The position numbers and the translations under genes were made by a program. The notes below the pieces were generated by a model, which worked only from the letters and a program-made list of their open reading frames with translations, was not told the DNA's origin and searched no databases. From Massilia sp. H6 (GTDB lineage: Bacteria > Pseudomonadota > Gammaproteobacteria > Burkholderiales > Burkholderiaceae_D), in contig NZ_CP103371.1 in assembly GCF_024802625.1 (NCBI RefSeq), positions 62,001-126,000 of the forward strand: a DNA stretch of 64,000 bases. The letters run 5' to 3'. Positions 17,146 through 27,000 of the stretch are shown here, piece after piece (the stretch's first letter is position 1; each line of letters starts with the position of its first letter).

Positions 17146-18351
17146 ATGACCGAACACCACGTATCGTTTCGCCACATGGGCCCGCCCGAGCTGGAGGCGG
17201 CACTGCGCAGCGCGCGGCAGCACACGCTGGCCCTGTTCGATGCCCTGGCCGCGGCTGGCCACGACCAGGCGGCGCAGGTACCGCGCCTGAGCGTGTTGAA
17301 CCTGCCGCTATGGGAGCTGGGGCATATCGCCTGGTTTGCGGAATGGTTCGTGCTGCGCGAGGCACGCAGCAGCCTGCCGGGCGATGCCGTCAAGCCTTCG
17401 CTGCTGGCGCAGGGTGACCACTGGTTCGATTCCAATACCGTGGCCCACGATGCGCGCTGGGCGCTCGACCTGCCCGAGCCGGAGGCAATCAAGTGCTATT
17501 GCAGCGAAGTGCTCGAGCGCATCGGTGAGCAGCTGGCACGCAGCCCTGGGCACGACGCGGCGCTCTATCCGTACCGCTTGGTGCTGGCGCATGAAGACAT
17601 GCATGGCGAAGCCCTGCTGTACACCCTGCAAACGCTGGGAGCTGCCGCGCCCGCGTCCTGCGCCACCATGGACGCGGACGAGACCATGGCGACGGGCCAG
17701 CTTGCCTTCGCCGAGGCCAGCTTTTCTTGTGGCGGCGAGCAGTCAAGGGGCTTTAGCTTCGATAACGAGCGACCGCCGCTGCCATGCCGCCTTGCCCCGT
17801 TCGCGATCGACGCCGGCCTGGTATCGAACGCCGCCTATCTGGCCTTCATGCGCGCCGGCGGCTACCAGGATCCCGGCTACTGGAGCGACGCCGGACGTGC
17901 ATGGCTGGCGCAGCAAGGGCGTTCGGCACCGCGCTACTGGCAGCGCGATGGCGCGGGCGATGGTTGGCACACCGTTCGCTTCGGGCGCCGGGCAGCCCTG
18001 GAGCCGTGCGCGCCGGTGCGCCACGTCAGTTTGTTCGAGGCGCAGGCCTATTGCCGCTGGGCCGGACGGCGCCTGCCGACCGAGCAGGAGTGGGAATACG
18101 CGGCCGCCTCGCGCCGGCCAGGCTTCGACTGGGGCCAGCTGTGGGAATGGACCGCTTCGGGCTTCCTGCCCCACCCCGGGTTCACCGCTGACCGCTACCG
18201 CGAGTACTCGGCGCCCTATTTCGGTAGCCGCCAGAGCTTGCGCGGAGCCTCGTTCGCCACCCCGGCGCGGCTGCGCTCGCCGCATTTCCGCAACTTCTAC
18301 CCACCCGAGCGGGACGATATCTTCGTCGGCTTTCGCACCTGCGCTGCCTGA
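17146..18351 (+). CDS. senA: SenA/EgtB-type non-haem iron enzyme (probable selenoneine synthase)
   Basis: 401 residues from the ATG at 17146. The N-terminal DinB-like domain has LNLPLWELGHIAWFAEWF (His60) and LAHEDMHGEALLYTLQTLG (His149, His153), matching the three-histidine iron site of EgtB sulfoxide synthases. The C-terminal half is a formylglycine-generating-enzyme-like domain (RWAGRRLPTEQEWEYAAASR, LWEWTASGFLPHPGF, RGASFATPARLRSPHFRNFY). Such enzymes join a sulfur or selenium donor to hercynine. The LNxPLWELGHI and HEDMH contexts look closer to SenA (selenoneine) than to mycobacterial EgtB, but senB, senC and egtD are not adjacent, so the exact product is an inference. The start could instead be the ATG at 17176. 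Confidence 0.6.
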   Translation: MTEHHVSFRHMGPPELEAALRSARQHTLALFDALAAAGHDQAAQVPRLSVLNLPLWELGHIAWFAEWFVLREARSSLPGDAVKPSLLAQGDHWFDSNTVAHDARWALDLPEPEAIKCYCSEVLERIGEQLARSPGHDAALYPYRLVLAHEDMHGEALLYTLQTLGAAAPASCATMDADETMATGQLAFAEASFSCGGEQSRGFSFDNERPPLPCRLAPFAIDAGLVSNAAYLAFMRAGGYQDPGYWSDAGRAWLAQQGRSAPRYWQRDGAGDGWHTVRFGRRAALEPCAPVRHVSLFEAQAYCRWAGRRLPTEQEWEYAAASRRPGFDWGQLWEWTASGFLPHPGFTADRYREYSAPYFGSRQSLRGASFATPARLRSPHFRNFYPPERDDIFVGFRTCAA

Positions 18352-18419
18352 GCCGGGTCTTGCCGGAAGCGCTTTAGCGCAGCGGCTGCGCTCCCGCCAC
18401 GTTGGGCCCTGCGTGATTT

Positions 18420-20426
18420 TCAGATATCGAGCGGATCGACTTCCAGCGACCAGCGCACACGCGACTTCATGGCGCGCAGGATCTCGACCCACTCGCGCAG
18501 GAAGGCCTGCAATGCCGGGCGCGAGTTCGATTCCACCAGCAGCTGGGCGCGGTCGACGTTGTGCACGCGCGTCATCGTCATCGGAATCGGGTCGTTGATC
18601 ATGATCGCCTCGTGCGGATAACAGTCGCGCGCCGCTTCCAGGAAAGCGATCGCGGCGCTGAGTTCGGGCGCCTCGGCGCGCAGCAGCGCCTGGTACATGT
18701 AGGGTGGCAAGCCGGCCTGGCGCCGTTCATCCAGCAAGCTGCCGGCGAAGCGGTCGTAGTCATGGCGCACTACGGCGCCATACAACGGATGGCTGGCATA
18801 GCGGGTCTGCACCAGCACCTCGGACGCCGCGCCGGCACGCCCGGCGCGGCCGGCCACCTGCATCAGCTGGGCGAACAGGCGCTCGCTGGCACGGTAATCC
18901 TGTGAGAACAGGGCGGTGTCCGGATTCAGGATACCCACCAGGGTAAGCTTCTTGAAGTCGTGGCCCTTGGCGACCATTTGCGTGCCGATCAAAATATCCA
19001 CTTCGCCCCGGTGCACGGTATCAAAGGCGGCCTGGGCGCTGCCCTTGAGGCGGGTGGAGTCGGCGTCGATGCGCAGGATGCGCGCTTGCGGGAACATCGC
19101 CTGCAAGCCTTCTTCCACGCGCTGGGTGCCGCGCCCGAGTGGCTGCAGGTCGACGTTGCCGCAGGTGGGGCAGTGGCGCGGGATGCGCAGCTCCAGGCTG
19201 CAGTGGTGACAGCGCAGCCGGTGTTCGGGCTTATGCAGCACCATGAACGAGGTGCAGCGCGTGCAGTTGCTGATCCAGCCGCAGGCCTCGCAAGTGATCA
19301 CCGGGGCGTAGCCGCGCCGGTTCAAAAATAACAGCGACTGTTCGCCGCGGTCGAGCCGCTGGCGCAGGGCCGCGACCAGCGCGCCGCTCAGGCCATCCTT
19401 GGGACGGTCGCGCTCGAGGTCGACCAGCTTCACGGTCGGCAGCACGGCGTCGCGCACGGCGCGCTCGCGCAGCTCCAGCTTGCGGTAGCGACCAGTCTGG
19501 GCGTGGTGCCAGCTCTCCAGCGACGGCGTGGCCGAGCCCAGCACGATCGGGATCGCTAGCTGGTGCGCCCGCCACACCGCCAGGTCGCGCGCCGAATAGC
19601 GCAGGCCTTCCTGCTGCTTGTACGACGGGTCGTGTTCTTCGTCGATGACGATCAGCTTGAGGTGCGGCAGCGAGGCCAGGATCGCCAATCGCGTGCCCAG
19701 CACGATGCGTGCCTGGCCGGCATGCGCGGCCATCCAGTGCAGGGTACGCTCGCCTTCCGACAGGCTGCTGTGCAAGGTGGCGAGCATCACGCCGGGGAAA
19801 CGCGCCCGGATATTGCCTTCTAGCTGAGGCGTCAGGTTGATCTCGGGGACCAGGATCAGGATCTGGGCGGCGCCATCGCGTGCCAGCACTTCGGCGCAAG
19901 CCTGCAGGTAGACCTCGGTCTTGCCGCTGCCGGTTACTCCGTACAGCAAGATCGGCGTGAAGCCCTGCGCGCCGCCGATGGCCGCGGCGGCCTCCTGCTG
20001 CGCCGGGTTCAGGATCGGCATGTTCGATGGCCTGGGATCGTGCGGCGCTTCATCCTTGGCCAGTTTCTTGAGCGCGCGGTCGAGCGCCACGGTTTTGGGC
20101 AGGCGCAGGTTCTTCGGTAATCCGGGCAGTGCCACCTCGCCCAGCGGGCGCTGGTAATAGTCGGCGGCGAAACGGGCCAGCGCCAGCCAGCGCGGCGACA
20201 GCGGCGATAATTGACTGCGCACCGCCATTGCATCCTTGAGCTTGTCAGGCGGAACCGCGCTGTCCGCCTTGACCGCCACGATCAACCCGACTACCTCGCG
20301 CCGTGCGAACGGCACCAGTACCAGCTGACCTACTATTGGCTCGGTGCCGGGCTCGCATGGCCAGCGGTAGTCGAAGCAGCTGTTGAGCGGCGTATCGAGC
20401 GCGACTTCAAGAAAACAATGTGCCAA
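18420..20426 (-). CDS. priA: primosomal replication restart helicase PriA
   Basis: 668 residues. The N-terminal DNA-binding domain (AHCFLEVALDTPLNSCFDYR) aligns with the start of known PriA proteins. Walker A is GVTGSGKTEVYL, the DEEHDPSYKQQ motif II block is present, and a zinc-binding segment has paired cysteines (CEACGWISNCTRC, then CHHCSLELRIPRHCPTCG). The C-terminal helicase lobe has TQMVAKGHDFKKLTLVG and QVAGRAGRAG. No ATG start exists in frame before the conserved region, because a stop lies immediately upstream. TTG at 20426 has GAAGG six bases before it and is preferred over TTG at 20432, which leaves no spacing. PriA reloads the replisome at stalled forks. The AT-rich gap upstream should hold its promoter. 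Confidence 0.92.
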   Translation of the reverse strand: MAHCFLEVALDTPLNSCFDYRWPCEPGTEPIVGQLVLVPFARREVVGLIVAVKADSAVPPDKLKDAMAVRSQLSPLSPRWLALARFAADYYQRPLGEVALPGLPKNLRLPKTVALDRALKKLAKDEAPHDPRPSNMPILNPAQQEAAAAIGGAQGFTPILLYGVTGSGKTEVYLQACAEVLARDGAAQILILVPEINLTPQLEGNIRARFPGVMLATLHSSLSEGERTLHWMAAHAGQARIVLGTRLAILASLPHLKLIVIDEEHDPSYKQQEGLRYSARDLAVWRAHQLAIPIVLGSATPSLESWHHAQTGRYRKLELRERAVRDAVLPTVKLVDLERDRPKDGLSGALVAALRQRLDRGEQSLLFLNRRGYAPVITCEACGWISNCTRCTSFMVLHKPEHRLRCHHCSLELRIPRHCPTCGNVDLQPLGRGTQRVEEGLQAMFPQARILRIDADSTRLKGSAQAAFDTVHRGEVDILIGTQMVAKGHDFKKLTLVGILNPDTALFSQDYRASERLFAQLMQVAGRAGRAGAASEVLVQTRYASHPLYGAVVRHDYDRFAGSLLDERRQAGLPPYMYQALLRAEAPELSAAIAFLEAARDCYPHEAIMINDPIPMTMTRVHNVDRAQLLVESNSRPALQAFLREWVEILRAMKSRVRWSLEVDPLDI

Positions 20427-20848
20427 GTCCAACCTTCATATCTGCCTGCAACCTGTGGAAAACTTTGTGAATAGTGCGCCACTTGACCCCGCCGAAGGTT
20501 TACGTTAGATCAACTCAAACCCTGGAATTCATCGGTAAATCGATAAAATAGTCAATAAAATCAATGACTTGAAAATCGCAAGTTATTCCTGTTAACAAGT
20601 CCACGTACAATCTGCTTGCTGTGCATAACTGCACAGGTGGTGTGGGAAAACTCGCTGCGATGCACCACACTCTTCAGACCTTACTTGAAGAGTTGGGCTA
20701 AGTCCCCGTAAACGAAAGGGTTTTAGAATTTGTTCAGCCTGCCTGTTGATAACTTTGTGAACAAGGCAGATAAACCTGGGACATTTCACCCAACCGCCAT
20801 CCGGGCTACTGTGTAAATCCACAGTTCTTTAGGCATAAATCCCTTAAG

Positions 20849-20861
20849 AATCAATAGCTTA
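20849..20861 (+). promoter_or_regulatory. IHF consensus site
   Basis: AATCAATAGCTTA matches the IHF consensus WATCAANNNNTTR at every position. It lies inside the DnaA-box-rich gap, in the half nearer hemE. Confidence 0.45.
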
Positions 20862-20938
20862 CTTTTTTGCCTTGCACACAAAGATGTCCACAGGAATAAA
20901 TTTACCGATTTACGCAGTTGTGAACAAGTGTGATTTTT

Positions 20939-20961
20939 CTGCGGCAGCGGAGCTGCCGCAG
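20939..20961. terminator. 10-bp hairpin downstream of hemE
   Basis: Arms CTGCGGCAGC (20939-20948) and GCTGCCGCAG (20952-20961) are perfect around a 3-base loop. It lies 17 bases past the hemE stop. There is no T-run after the stem in the hemE direction: the T-run is on the plus-strand 5' side instead. Confidence 0.55.
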
Positions 20962-20977
20962 CAGGCAGGCCACCGGC

Positions 20978-22060
20978 TTATTTGCCGCGTTGCTGGCGGC
21001 TGATGCTATGGACTGCCTCGACCATCGCCGTGACCGATTCCGGCGGCGTAAACTGCGAGATGCCGTGGCCCAGGTTGAAGACGTGACCATGCCCTGCCGA
21101 TGGGGTGCCATAGGCTGTCAAGCTGCGCTCGACCTCGGCGCGTATCTGCTCTGGCGCGGCGAACAGGATGGCCGGATCGAGGTTACCCTGCAGGGCGACG
21201 CGATCACCCACCAGCGCGCGCGCGCGGCCCAGGTTCACGGTCCAATCCAGGCCCAGCGCATCAGCGCCGATGTCGGCCATTTCGTCCAGCCACAGGCCGC
21301 CGCCCTTGGTGAAGACGATCGCCGGAATGCGCACGCCGTCTTTGTCGCGTTGCAGCTGTCCCAGGATCTGGCGCATGTAGTTCAGCGAGAACTCCTGGTA
21401 GGCGCCGTCGGCCAGCGCTCCGCCCCAGGAATCGAAGATCATCACGGCCTGAGCGCCGGCATCGATCTGGGCGTTCAAGTACTGCGCCACGGCGCGCGCA
21501 TTGGTTTCCAGGATGTGGTGCATCAGGTCCGGGCGCGTATACATCATTTTTTTGACGGTGTGGAACTCGCGCGATCCGGCGCCTTCGACCATGTAGCAAG
21601 CCAGCGTCCATGGGCTGCCCGAAAAGCCGATCAGCGGCACGCGGCCATTGATCTCGGTGCGGATCTGGGTCACCGCCTTGAAGACATAGTCGAGCGACGC
21701 CATATCCGGCACATGCAGCGCGCGTACCGCTTCTTCGGTGCGCAGCGGACGCTCGAACTTCGGGCCTTCGCCATCGGCGAAATACAGGCCCAGCCCCATC
21801 GCGTCGGGCACGGTCAGGATATCCGAGAACAGGATCGACGCGTCCAGCGCAAAGCGATCGAGCGGCTGCAGCGTGACTTCGGTAGCAAAGTCGGGATTCT
21901 TCGCCAGCCCCAGGAACGAGCCGGCGCGGGCACGCGTGGCGCGGTATTCCGGCAGGTAGCGGCCCGCCTGGCGCATCAGCCACACCGGGGTGTAATCGGT
22001 CGGCTGGCGCAGCAGCGCACGCAGGAAGGTGTCGTTCTGGAGCGGGGCAAATTGTGGCAT
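20978..22060 (-). CDS. hemE: uroporphyrinogen decarboxylase HemE
   Basis: 360 residues from the ATG at 22060, the normal length for HemE. The family signature [20 protein letters not shown] lies near the N-terminus and contains the substrate-binding arginines. The second conserved segments [17 protein letters not shown] and [11 protein letters not shown], plus the C-terminal [16 protein letters not shown], are also present. The enzyme decarboxylates the four acetate side chains of uroporphyrinogen III in haem synthesis. Longer in-frame extensions overlap the divergent S9 peptidase gene and are not used. Confidence 0.95.
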   Translation of the reverse strand: MPQFAPLQNDTFLRALLRQPTDYTPVWLMRQAGRYLPEYRATRARAGSFLGLAKNPDFATEVTLQPLDRFALDASILFSDILTVPDAMGLGLYFADGEGPKFERPLRTEEAVRALHVPDMASLDYVFKAVTQIRTEINGRVPLIGFSGSPWTLACYMVEGAGSREFHTVKKMMYTRPDLMHHILETNARAVAQYLNAQIDAGAQAVMIFDSWGGALADGAYQEFSLNYMRQILGQLQRDKDGVRIPAIVFTKGGGLWLDEMADIGADALGLDWTVNLGRARALVGDRVALQGNLDPAILFAAPEQIRAEVERSLTAYGTPSAGHGHVFNLGHGISQFTPPESVTAMVEAVHSISRQQRGK

Positions 22061-22116
22061 GGCTGGCAAAGTAAGACAGAAGGAAACGCCTATTATCGCA
22101 TCCCCGGGGCCGCACT

Positions 22117-22122
22117 TATAAT
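22117..22122 (+). promoter_or_regulatory. -10 element for the S9 peptidase gene
   Basis: A perfect TATAAT lies 28 bases before the ATG at 22151. The -35 region (about 22093-22098, TTATCG) is poor. The divergent hemE start is 57 bases away, so this is a shared promoter region. Confidence 0.45.
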
Positions 22123-22150
22123 GCGATTCCAGTCTATGAAAGAACCCGCC

Positions 22151-24085
22151 ATGACCAAACAGCAAGCATCTTGCGGCACGTGGACCTCCCCGATCAGCGC
22201 CGCTGTCGTCGCCGCCGGCGCCACCCCGCTGGCATCCTTGACGCTCGACGGCGCCAATCTTTACTGGCTGGAAGGACGCGCCAGCGAGGCCGGGCGCTCG
22301 ACGCTGGTGGGCAGCACCGGGGAATTGACGCCGGCGCCGTTCAACGTACGCAGCAAGGTGCACGAATACGGCGGCGGCGCGTATGCGGTGGCCGGCGGCG
22401 TCGCCTGGTTTTCCAACCATGCCGATGGCCGCCTGTACCGGGTAGAGGCGGGCGGCGCGCCGGTCGCGCTCACGCCTGACAACGCCCATCGCTATGCCGA
22501 CTTCGTCGTCGACGCCGGGCGCCAGCGCCTGGTGACGGTGCGCGAAGACCATTCTTGCGGCGGCCACTACCCGATCAATACGATTGCCGCCATCGGCTTC
22601 GACGGCCTGGAAACCGTGCTCGTGGACGGCAACGACTTCTATGCCGCGCCGCGCATCTCGCCGGACGGCCGCCAGCTCGCCTGGCTGTGCTGGGACCACC
22701 CGCGCATGCCCTGGGAAGGCACCGAACTGTGGCTGGCCGATATCCTGCAAGACGGCAGCCTGGCCAATGGCCGGCTGGTGGCAGGTGGGCCGCAGGAATC
22801 GATCTGCCAACCCGAATGGTCGCCCGGCGGCCTGCTGCACTTCGTCTCCGATCGCACTGGCTGGTGGAATCTGTACCGCTACGAGCATGGCGTGGTGCAC
22901 GCCCTGTGCCCGCGGGCGGCCGAATTCGGCGCTCCGCACTGGAACTTCGGCGGCTCGCTGTACGGTTTCCGTTCCGAGCACGAGATCGTCTGCGCCTATG
23001 TCGAAAACGGCGTCAGCAAGCTGGCGCGCCTGCACGGCGGCGAACTGATCGATATCGCCACGCCTTACCAGGAAGTCCGCGAACTGCGCGTGAATGCCGT
23101 GTCGGTGGCACTACTGGGCGGCGCGCCGACGATCGCGCTGGAACTGGCCCGGATCGACCTCGACACTGGCACGCACGCCGTGCTGGCCCGCTCGATTGGC
23201 GCGCTGCCACCGGCCGGCTTCCTGTCGGTCCCGCGCAGCATCGGCTACCCGAGCGCGAATGGACGCACCGCTTACGCCTTCCACTATCAGCCGGCCAATG
23301 CCGATTTTGCGCCAGCGGCGGGCGAACTGCCGCCGCTGATCGTCATCGGCCACGGCGGCCCCACCGGCATGGCCACCAGCACCCTCAAGCTGGCAACCCA
23401 ATTCTGGACCAGCCGTGGCTTCGCCGTACTCGACGTGAATTATGGCGGCAGCACCGGTTTCGGGCGCGCCTACCGCGACCTGCTCAAGGGCCAGTGGGGC
23501 GTGATCGACGTCGAAGATTGCGTGGCCGGCGCGCGCTATCTGGCCGAACAGGGCCTGGCCGACCCGCAACGCCTGCTGGTGCGTGGAAGCAGCGCCGGTG
23601 GCCTGACCACGCTGTGCGCGCTGGCCTTCCACGACGTGTTCAAGGCCGGCGCCTGCTATTACGGCGTGTCCGACCTGGCCGGACTCGATGCCGACTCGCA
23701 CAAGTTCGAATCGCACTACAACCAGTACCTGATCGCGCCACCGGAACGTGCCGACGCCGTGTACCGCGAACGTTCGCCAATCCACCACACCGACAAGCTG
23801 GACCGCCCGATGATCTTCTTCCAGGGCCTGGACGACATGGTGGTGCCGCCGCAGCAATCCGAGACCATGGTCGAGGCGCTGCGATCGCGCAAGCTGCCGG
23901 TGGCTTACATTACCCTCGAGGGCGAAGGCCACGGCTTTCGCAAGCCCGATTCCGTGGTGCGCACGCTCGAAGCGGAGTGGTATTTTTACCTGCGCGTGTT
24001 CAGGCTCCCTATCCCCGCAGGCTTGCCCGCGGTGCACATCGATAACCTGTCCGAGAAACTGCCCGCGAAACTGCCGCCTGCATGA
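22151..24085 (+). CDS. S9 family prolyl oligopeptidase-type serine peptidase
   Basis: 644 residues with no signal peptide, so probably cytoplasmic. The N-terminal 370 residues have repeated blade-like motifs ([40 protein letters not shown]) as in a beta-propeller. The C-terminal alpha/beta-hydrolase domain has [20 protein letters not shown], the nucleophile motif GSSAGG (Ser481), the acid in GLDDMVVPP (Asp561/562) and GEGHGF (His594). This is the dipeptidyl/acylaminoacyl peptidase pattern. The start at 22151 is favoured by the TATAAT placement; an in-frame ATG at 22136 is the alternative. The stop codon overlaps the start of the SNF2 gene by four bases, implying coupled translation. Confidence 0.88.
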   Translation: MTKQQASCGTWTSPISAAVVAAGATPLASLTLDGANLYWLEGRASEAGRSTLVGSTGELTPAPFNVRSKVHEYGGGAYAVAGGVAWFSNHADGRLYRVEAGGAPVALTPDNAHRYADFVVDAGRQRLVTVREDHSCGGHYPINTIAAIGFDGLETVLVDGNDFYAAPRISPDGRQLAWLCWDHPRMPWEGTELWLADILQDGSLANGRLVAGGPQESICQPEWSPGGLLHFVSDRTGWWNLYRYEHGVVHALCPRAAEFGAPHWNFGGSLYGFRSEHEIVCAYVENGVSKLARLHGGELIDIATPYQEVRELRVNAVSVALLGGAPTIALELARIDLDTGTHAVLARSIGALPPAGFLSVPRSIGYPSANGRTAYAFHYQPANADFAPAAGELPPLIVIGHGGPTGMATSTLKLATQFWTSRGFAVLDVNYGGSTGFGRAYRDLLKGQWGVIDVEDCVAGARYLAEQGLADPQRLLVRGSSAGGLTTLCALAFHDVFKAGACYYGVSDLAGLDADSHKFESHYNQYLIAPPERADAVYRERSPIHHTDKLDRPMIFFQGLDDMVVPPQQSETMVEALRSRKLPVAYITLEGEGHGFRKPDSVVRTLEAEWYFYLRVFRLPIPAGLPAVHIDNLSEKLPAKLPPA

Positions 24086-27000
24086 CCCCGACTGAACCAG
24101 ACCCGGGCGAGCACGCGATCCTGGCCTTGCTGGCGCTGGCCGGCGAGCCGATGGGCCGCCAGCGCATTCTCGAACACCTGATGGCCGCCGGCTTGCCGCT
24201 GCCGCCCGAGCAATGGGCGGCCGAGCTGGAACGCCTGCGCGCTGCAGGACTGGTGACCGACATGGTTGGGCGCGGCTTTTCCATTGCCCCTGCCGCGGCC
24301 TGGCCGGCGCTGGTCATGGCGCTCGATACCGGATTGTTCCTCGCCTTGCAAGCTGCCTACGAGCGCGTGACCCCGTTGCGGCGCGACTGGCAGGGTACGC
24401 CGGTGCTGCGCAGTTACCGCCAGGGCCTGGCGCTGCTGCGCATTGCCCTGCTCACGCGCGAAAGCCCGGCGGTGGTGGCGCCGCTGCTGGCCGCCTGCCT
24501 GCGCTGCCACGAAGCGTCTTATTTGCACCCGCTGGTCGAGGTCTGCGCCCGGCCCTTCGATGCGGCCATCCTGGACTACCTCCATCCGTCGCTGGTGGAC
24601 GGCGTGCTGGCTACCCTGGTGCAGCACACCCAGCGCGAGCCGGAGATGGCCCCGGTCATCCGCGCCGCCGCCGAAGCGCAGGTCGACCCGTCGGTCGCGC
24701 TGCGCCTGGCGCTGGGCGAGCACCTGATCCTGTGCGCTCGCCTGGACGATGCTTTTTCATTACTGGCTGAGGTCGACGACGCGGCCGGCCTGTTTTTGCG
24801 TAACGCCATTGCGCTGCTGCGCGACGACGCCGATATCGCCCTGCCCGGCATCGAGGCGGCCCTCAAAGCGCTACGCCGCGAAACCGGCAAGCGCAAGGCC
24901 ATCTTCGAGGGCATCGGCGCCCACCTATACCTCGCCGCCCTCTTGCGCAGCAACCAGCCAGTCCAATTGAAACTGGCCGACGCCTGGCTCGACATCGCCA
25001 CCCGCGCGGTGCAGCGGCCTGATACGGCCGTGGTTTTCCAGCTCAGCATGCTGCAAGAAATCCGGCGCGGCACGGTGGACGCCGAGGTGCTGGCGTCGCG
25101 CAACTGGGAGATGGCGCTCGAGCCGTTTACCTTTCGCGCGCTCATGCACCACTGGCTCGGCCTGCCGCAGCTTCAAGCCAAGCGCAAGGAGATCGAGGAC
25201 ATGCTGGCGCAGTCCGAGCGCGCCGGCTTCGATTTGCTATCGGCCACGTTGGCGGCGCTGCTCGGCCAGCTCGGCTACGTTGGCCAGGAAGCCTATGCCA
25301 GCGAACTGCGAAAAAAGCACCGCTTCACCGATCTGACCCACTGGTTCGAGCGCGAGGAGCCCTGGGAGCGCCAGCTCAATGCCCTGATCAACCTGCAGCC
25401 GGCGCTCAATACCGAAGTGGTGCGCGAGTCGCGCCTGGTCTGGTTGATCCGCTACGACGAGCGCATGGGCGTGCAGGTGCTGGAGCCGCGCGAGCAAAAG
25501 CGCGACGCCCAGGGCGGCTGGAGCCGCGGCCGCGCCGTTGGCCTGAAACGCCTGGCCGACGACGCCGCGGCGCTCGACTTTCTGAGTGCGCAGGACGTGG
25601 CGGTGGCGGCGTCCATCGGTGGGCGCCGCTACTACGGCAGCACCGGTATCCGCTTCGAATTCGAACTGGACAAGGCGCTGGCCGCGCTGGTTGGCCATCC
25701 GCTGCTGTTCTGGATGGACTCGCCCGGCACACGCGTGGAACTGCTGCCGGGCGAGCCGGAGCTCCTGGTCAAGGCGCGCGGCGGCAAGGTCTCGATTACC
25801 CTGCACCCGGCGCCGGGCGACCAGGACGGCGACGTGATCGTCACCCGCGAGACGCCGACCCGCCTGCGCCTGGTGCGCATCCTCGAGGAGCACCGCCGCA
25901 TCGCCGCCATCGTCGGCGCAGGATTGGAGGTGCCGGTGCAAGCCGAGCGCCGCGTGCTGCGTGCGATCAGCGCGATCTCGGGGATCGTCACCGTGCAGTC
26001 GGATATCGGCGCCAGCCCGGATGACATCGAGCAGGTGACGGCCGACCCGCGCCTGCACCTGCACCTGCGCCCCTACCAGCAAGGCTTGCGCCTGCAGATC
26101 CTGGTGCGTCCGCTGCCTGCCAGCGGCGCCTATTACGCGCCTGGCACTGGCGGCGACAATGTCATTGGCGACGTCGATGGCGTACGCACCGAAGCCAAAC
26201 GCGACCTGAACGCGGAGCGCGAGGCCGAGCGCGCTCTGGTAGGTGCCTGCCGTGCCCTCGAGCAGGGAGAACTGGACCATGGCGAATGGCTGCTCGGCCA
26301 GCCCTTGCTCTGCCTGGAATTCGTCGAGGAGCTGCGCAATCTGGACTCCGACAAGGTGGTGGTGGCCTGGCCCGAAGGCGAGAAATTCCGCGTGGCGAAA
26401 CGCGCGAATGCCAAATCGGTGCGGGTCCAGATCCGGCGCGACAAGGACTGGTTCGCAGCCAGTGGGGAAGTCGTGATCGACGAGAACCGCGTGATGGACC
26501 TGGGCGCGCTGCTGGCACGCATGCGCGAAGAGAAGAGCCGTTTCGTGGCCCTGGGCGAGAACGAATACCTGGCGCTGAGCGACGAGCTGCACCGCCGCCT
26601 GTTGGAATTGGCCGACTACGGCAGCCTGGTGGGGGACGAGCTGCGAGTGCATCCGCTGGCGAGCTTCTCACTGGCCGAGCTGGCACGCGATTGCGGCAGC
26701 GTGGCAGCCGACGAAGAATGGCGCAAGCACCTCGAGCGCATGGTCGCCAGCGAAGCCTTCACGCCCGCGCTGCCCTCGACCCTGCAGGCCGAGCTGCGCG
26801 ACTACCAGCGCGAAGGTTTCGAGTGGCTCGCGCGCCTGGCCCACTGGGGCGTGGGCGCCTGTCTGGCCGACGACATGGGACTGGGCAAGACGCTGCAGGC
26901 GCTGGCCCTGCTCCTGATGCGCGCGCCCGCTGGCCCGGCCCTGGTAGTGGCCCCGACCTCGGTCTGCCTGAACTGGATCGCCGAAGCCGAGCGCTTTGCG

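Larger units (their letters stand above)
20433..20977. other. AT-rich 545-bp gap with DnaA-box-like cluster (candidate origin-like or DnaA-regulated region)
   Basis: No gene is seen. The stretch holds matches to TGTGNAWAA, the reverse of the DnaA box. A perfect one is TGTGCATAA (20620-20628) and a relaxed perfect one is TGTGGAAAA (20454-20462). One-mismatch sites are at 20466-20474, 20641-20649, 20744-20752, 20756-20764, 20810-20818 and 20919-20927, all in the same orientation. Two pairs (20454/20466 and 20744/20756) are each 12 bases apart within an 18-of-22 direct repeat. A perfect IHF consensus (WATCAANNNNTTR) is at 20849-20861. A 46-base segment at 20532-20577 is about 70% A+T. It lies upstream of priA and downstream of hemE. 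Whether it initiates replication is not shown by sequence. Confidence 0.5.

Noticed and set aside
18376..18392. 7-bp hairpin after the SenA-like gene
   Set aside because: Short GC stem typical of chance in this composition. No tail.
25237..26652. 471-codon minus frame inside the large SNF2 gene
   Set aside because: Composition is typical of an antisense frame and SNF2 coding is unambiguous.
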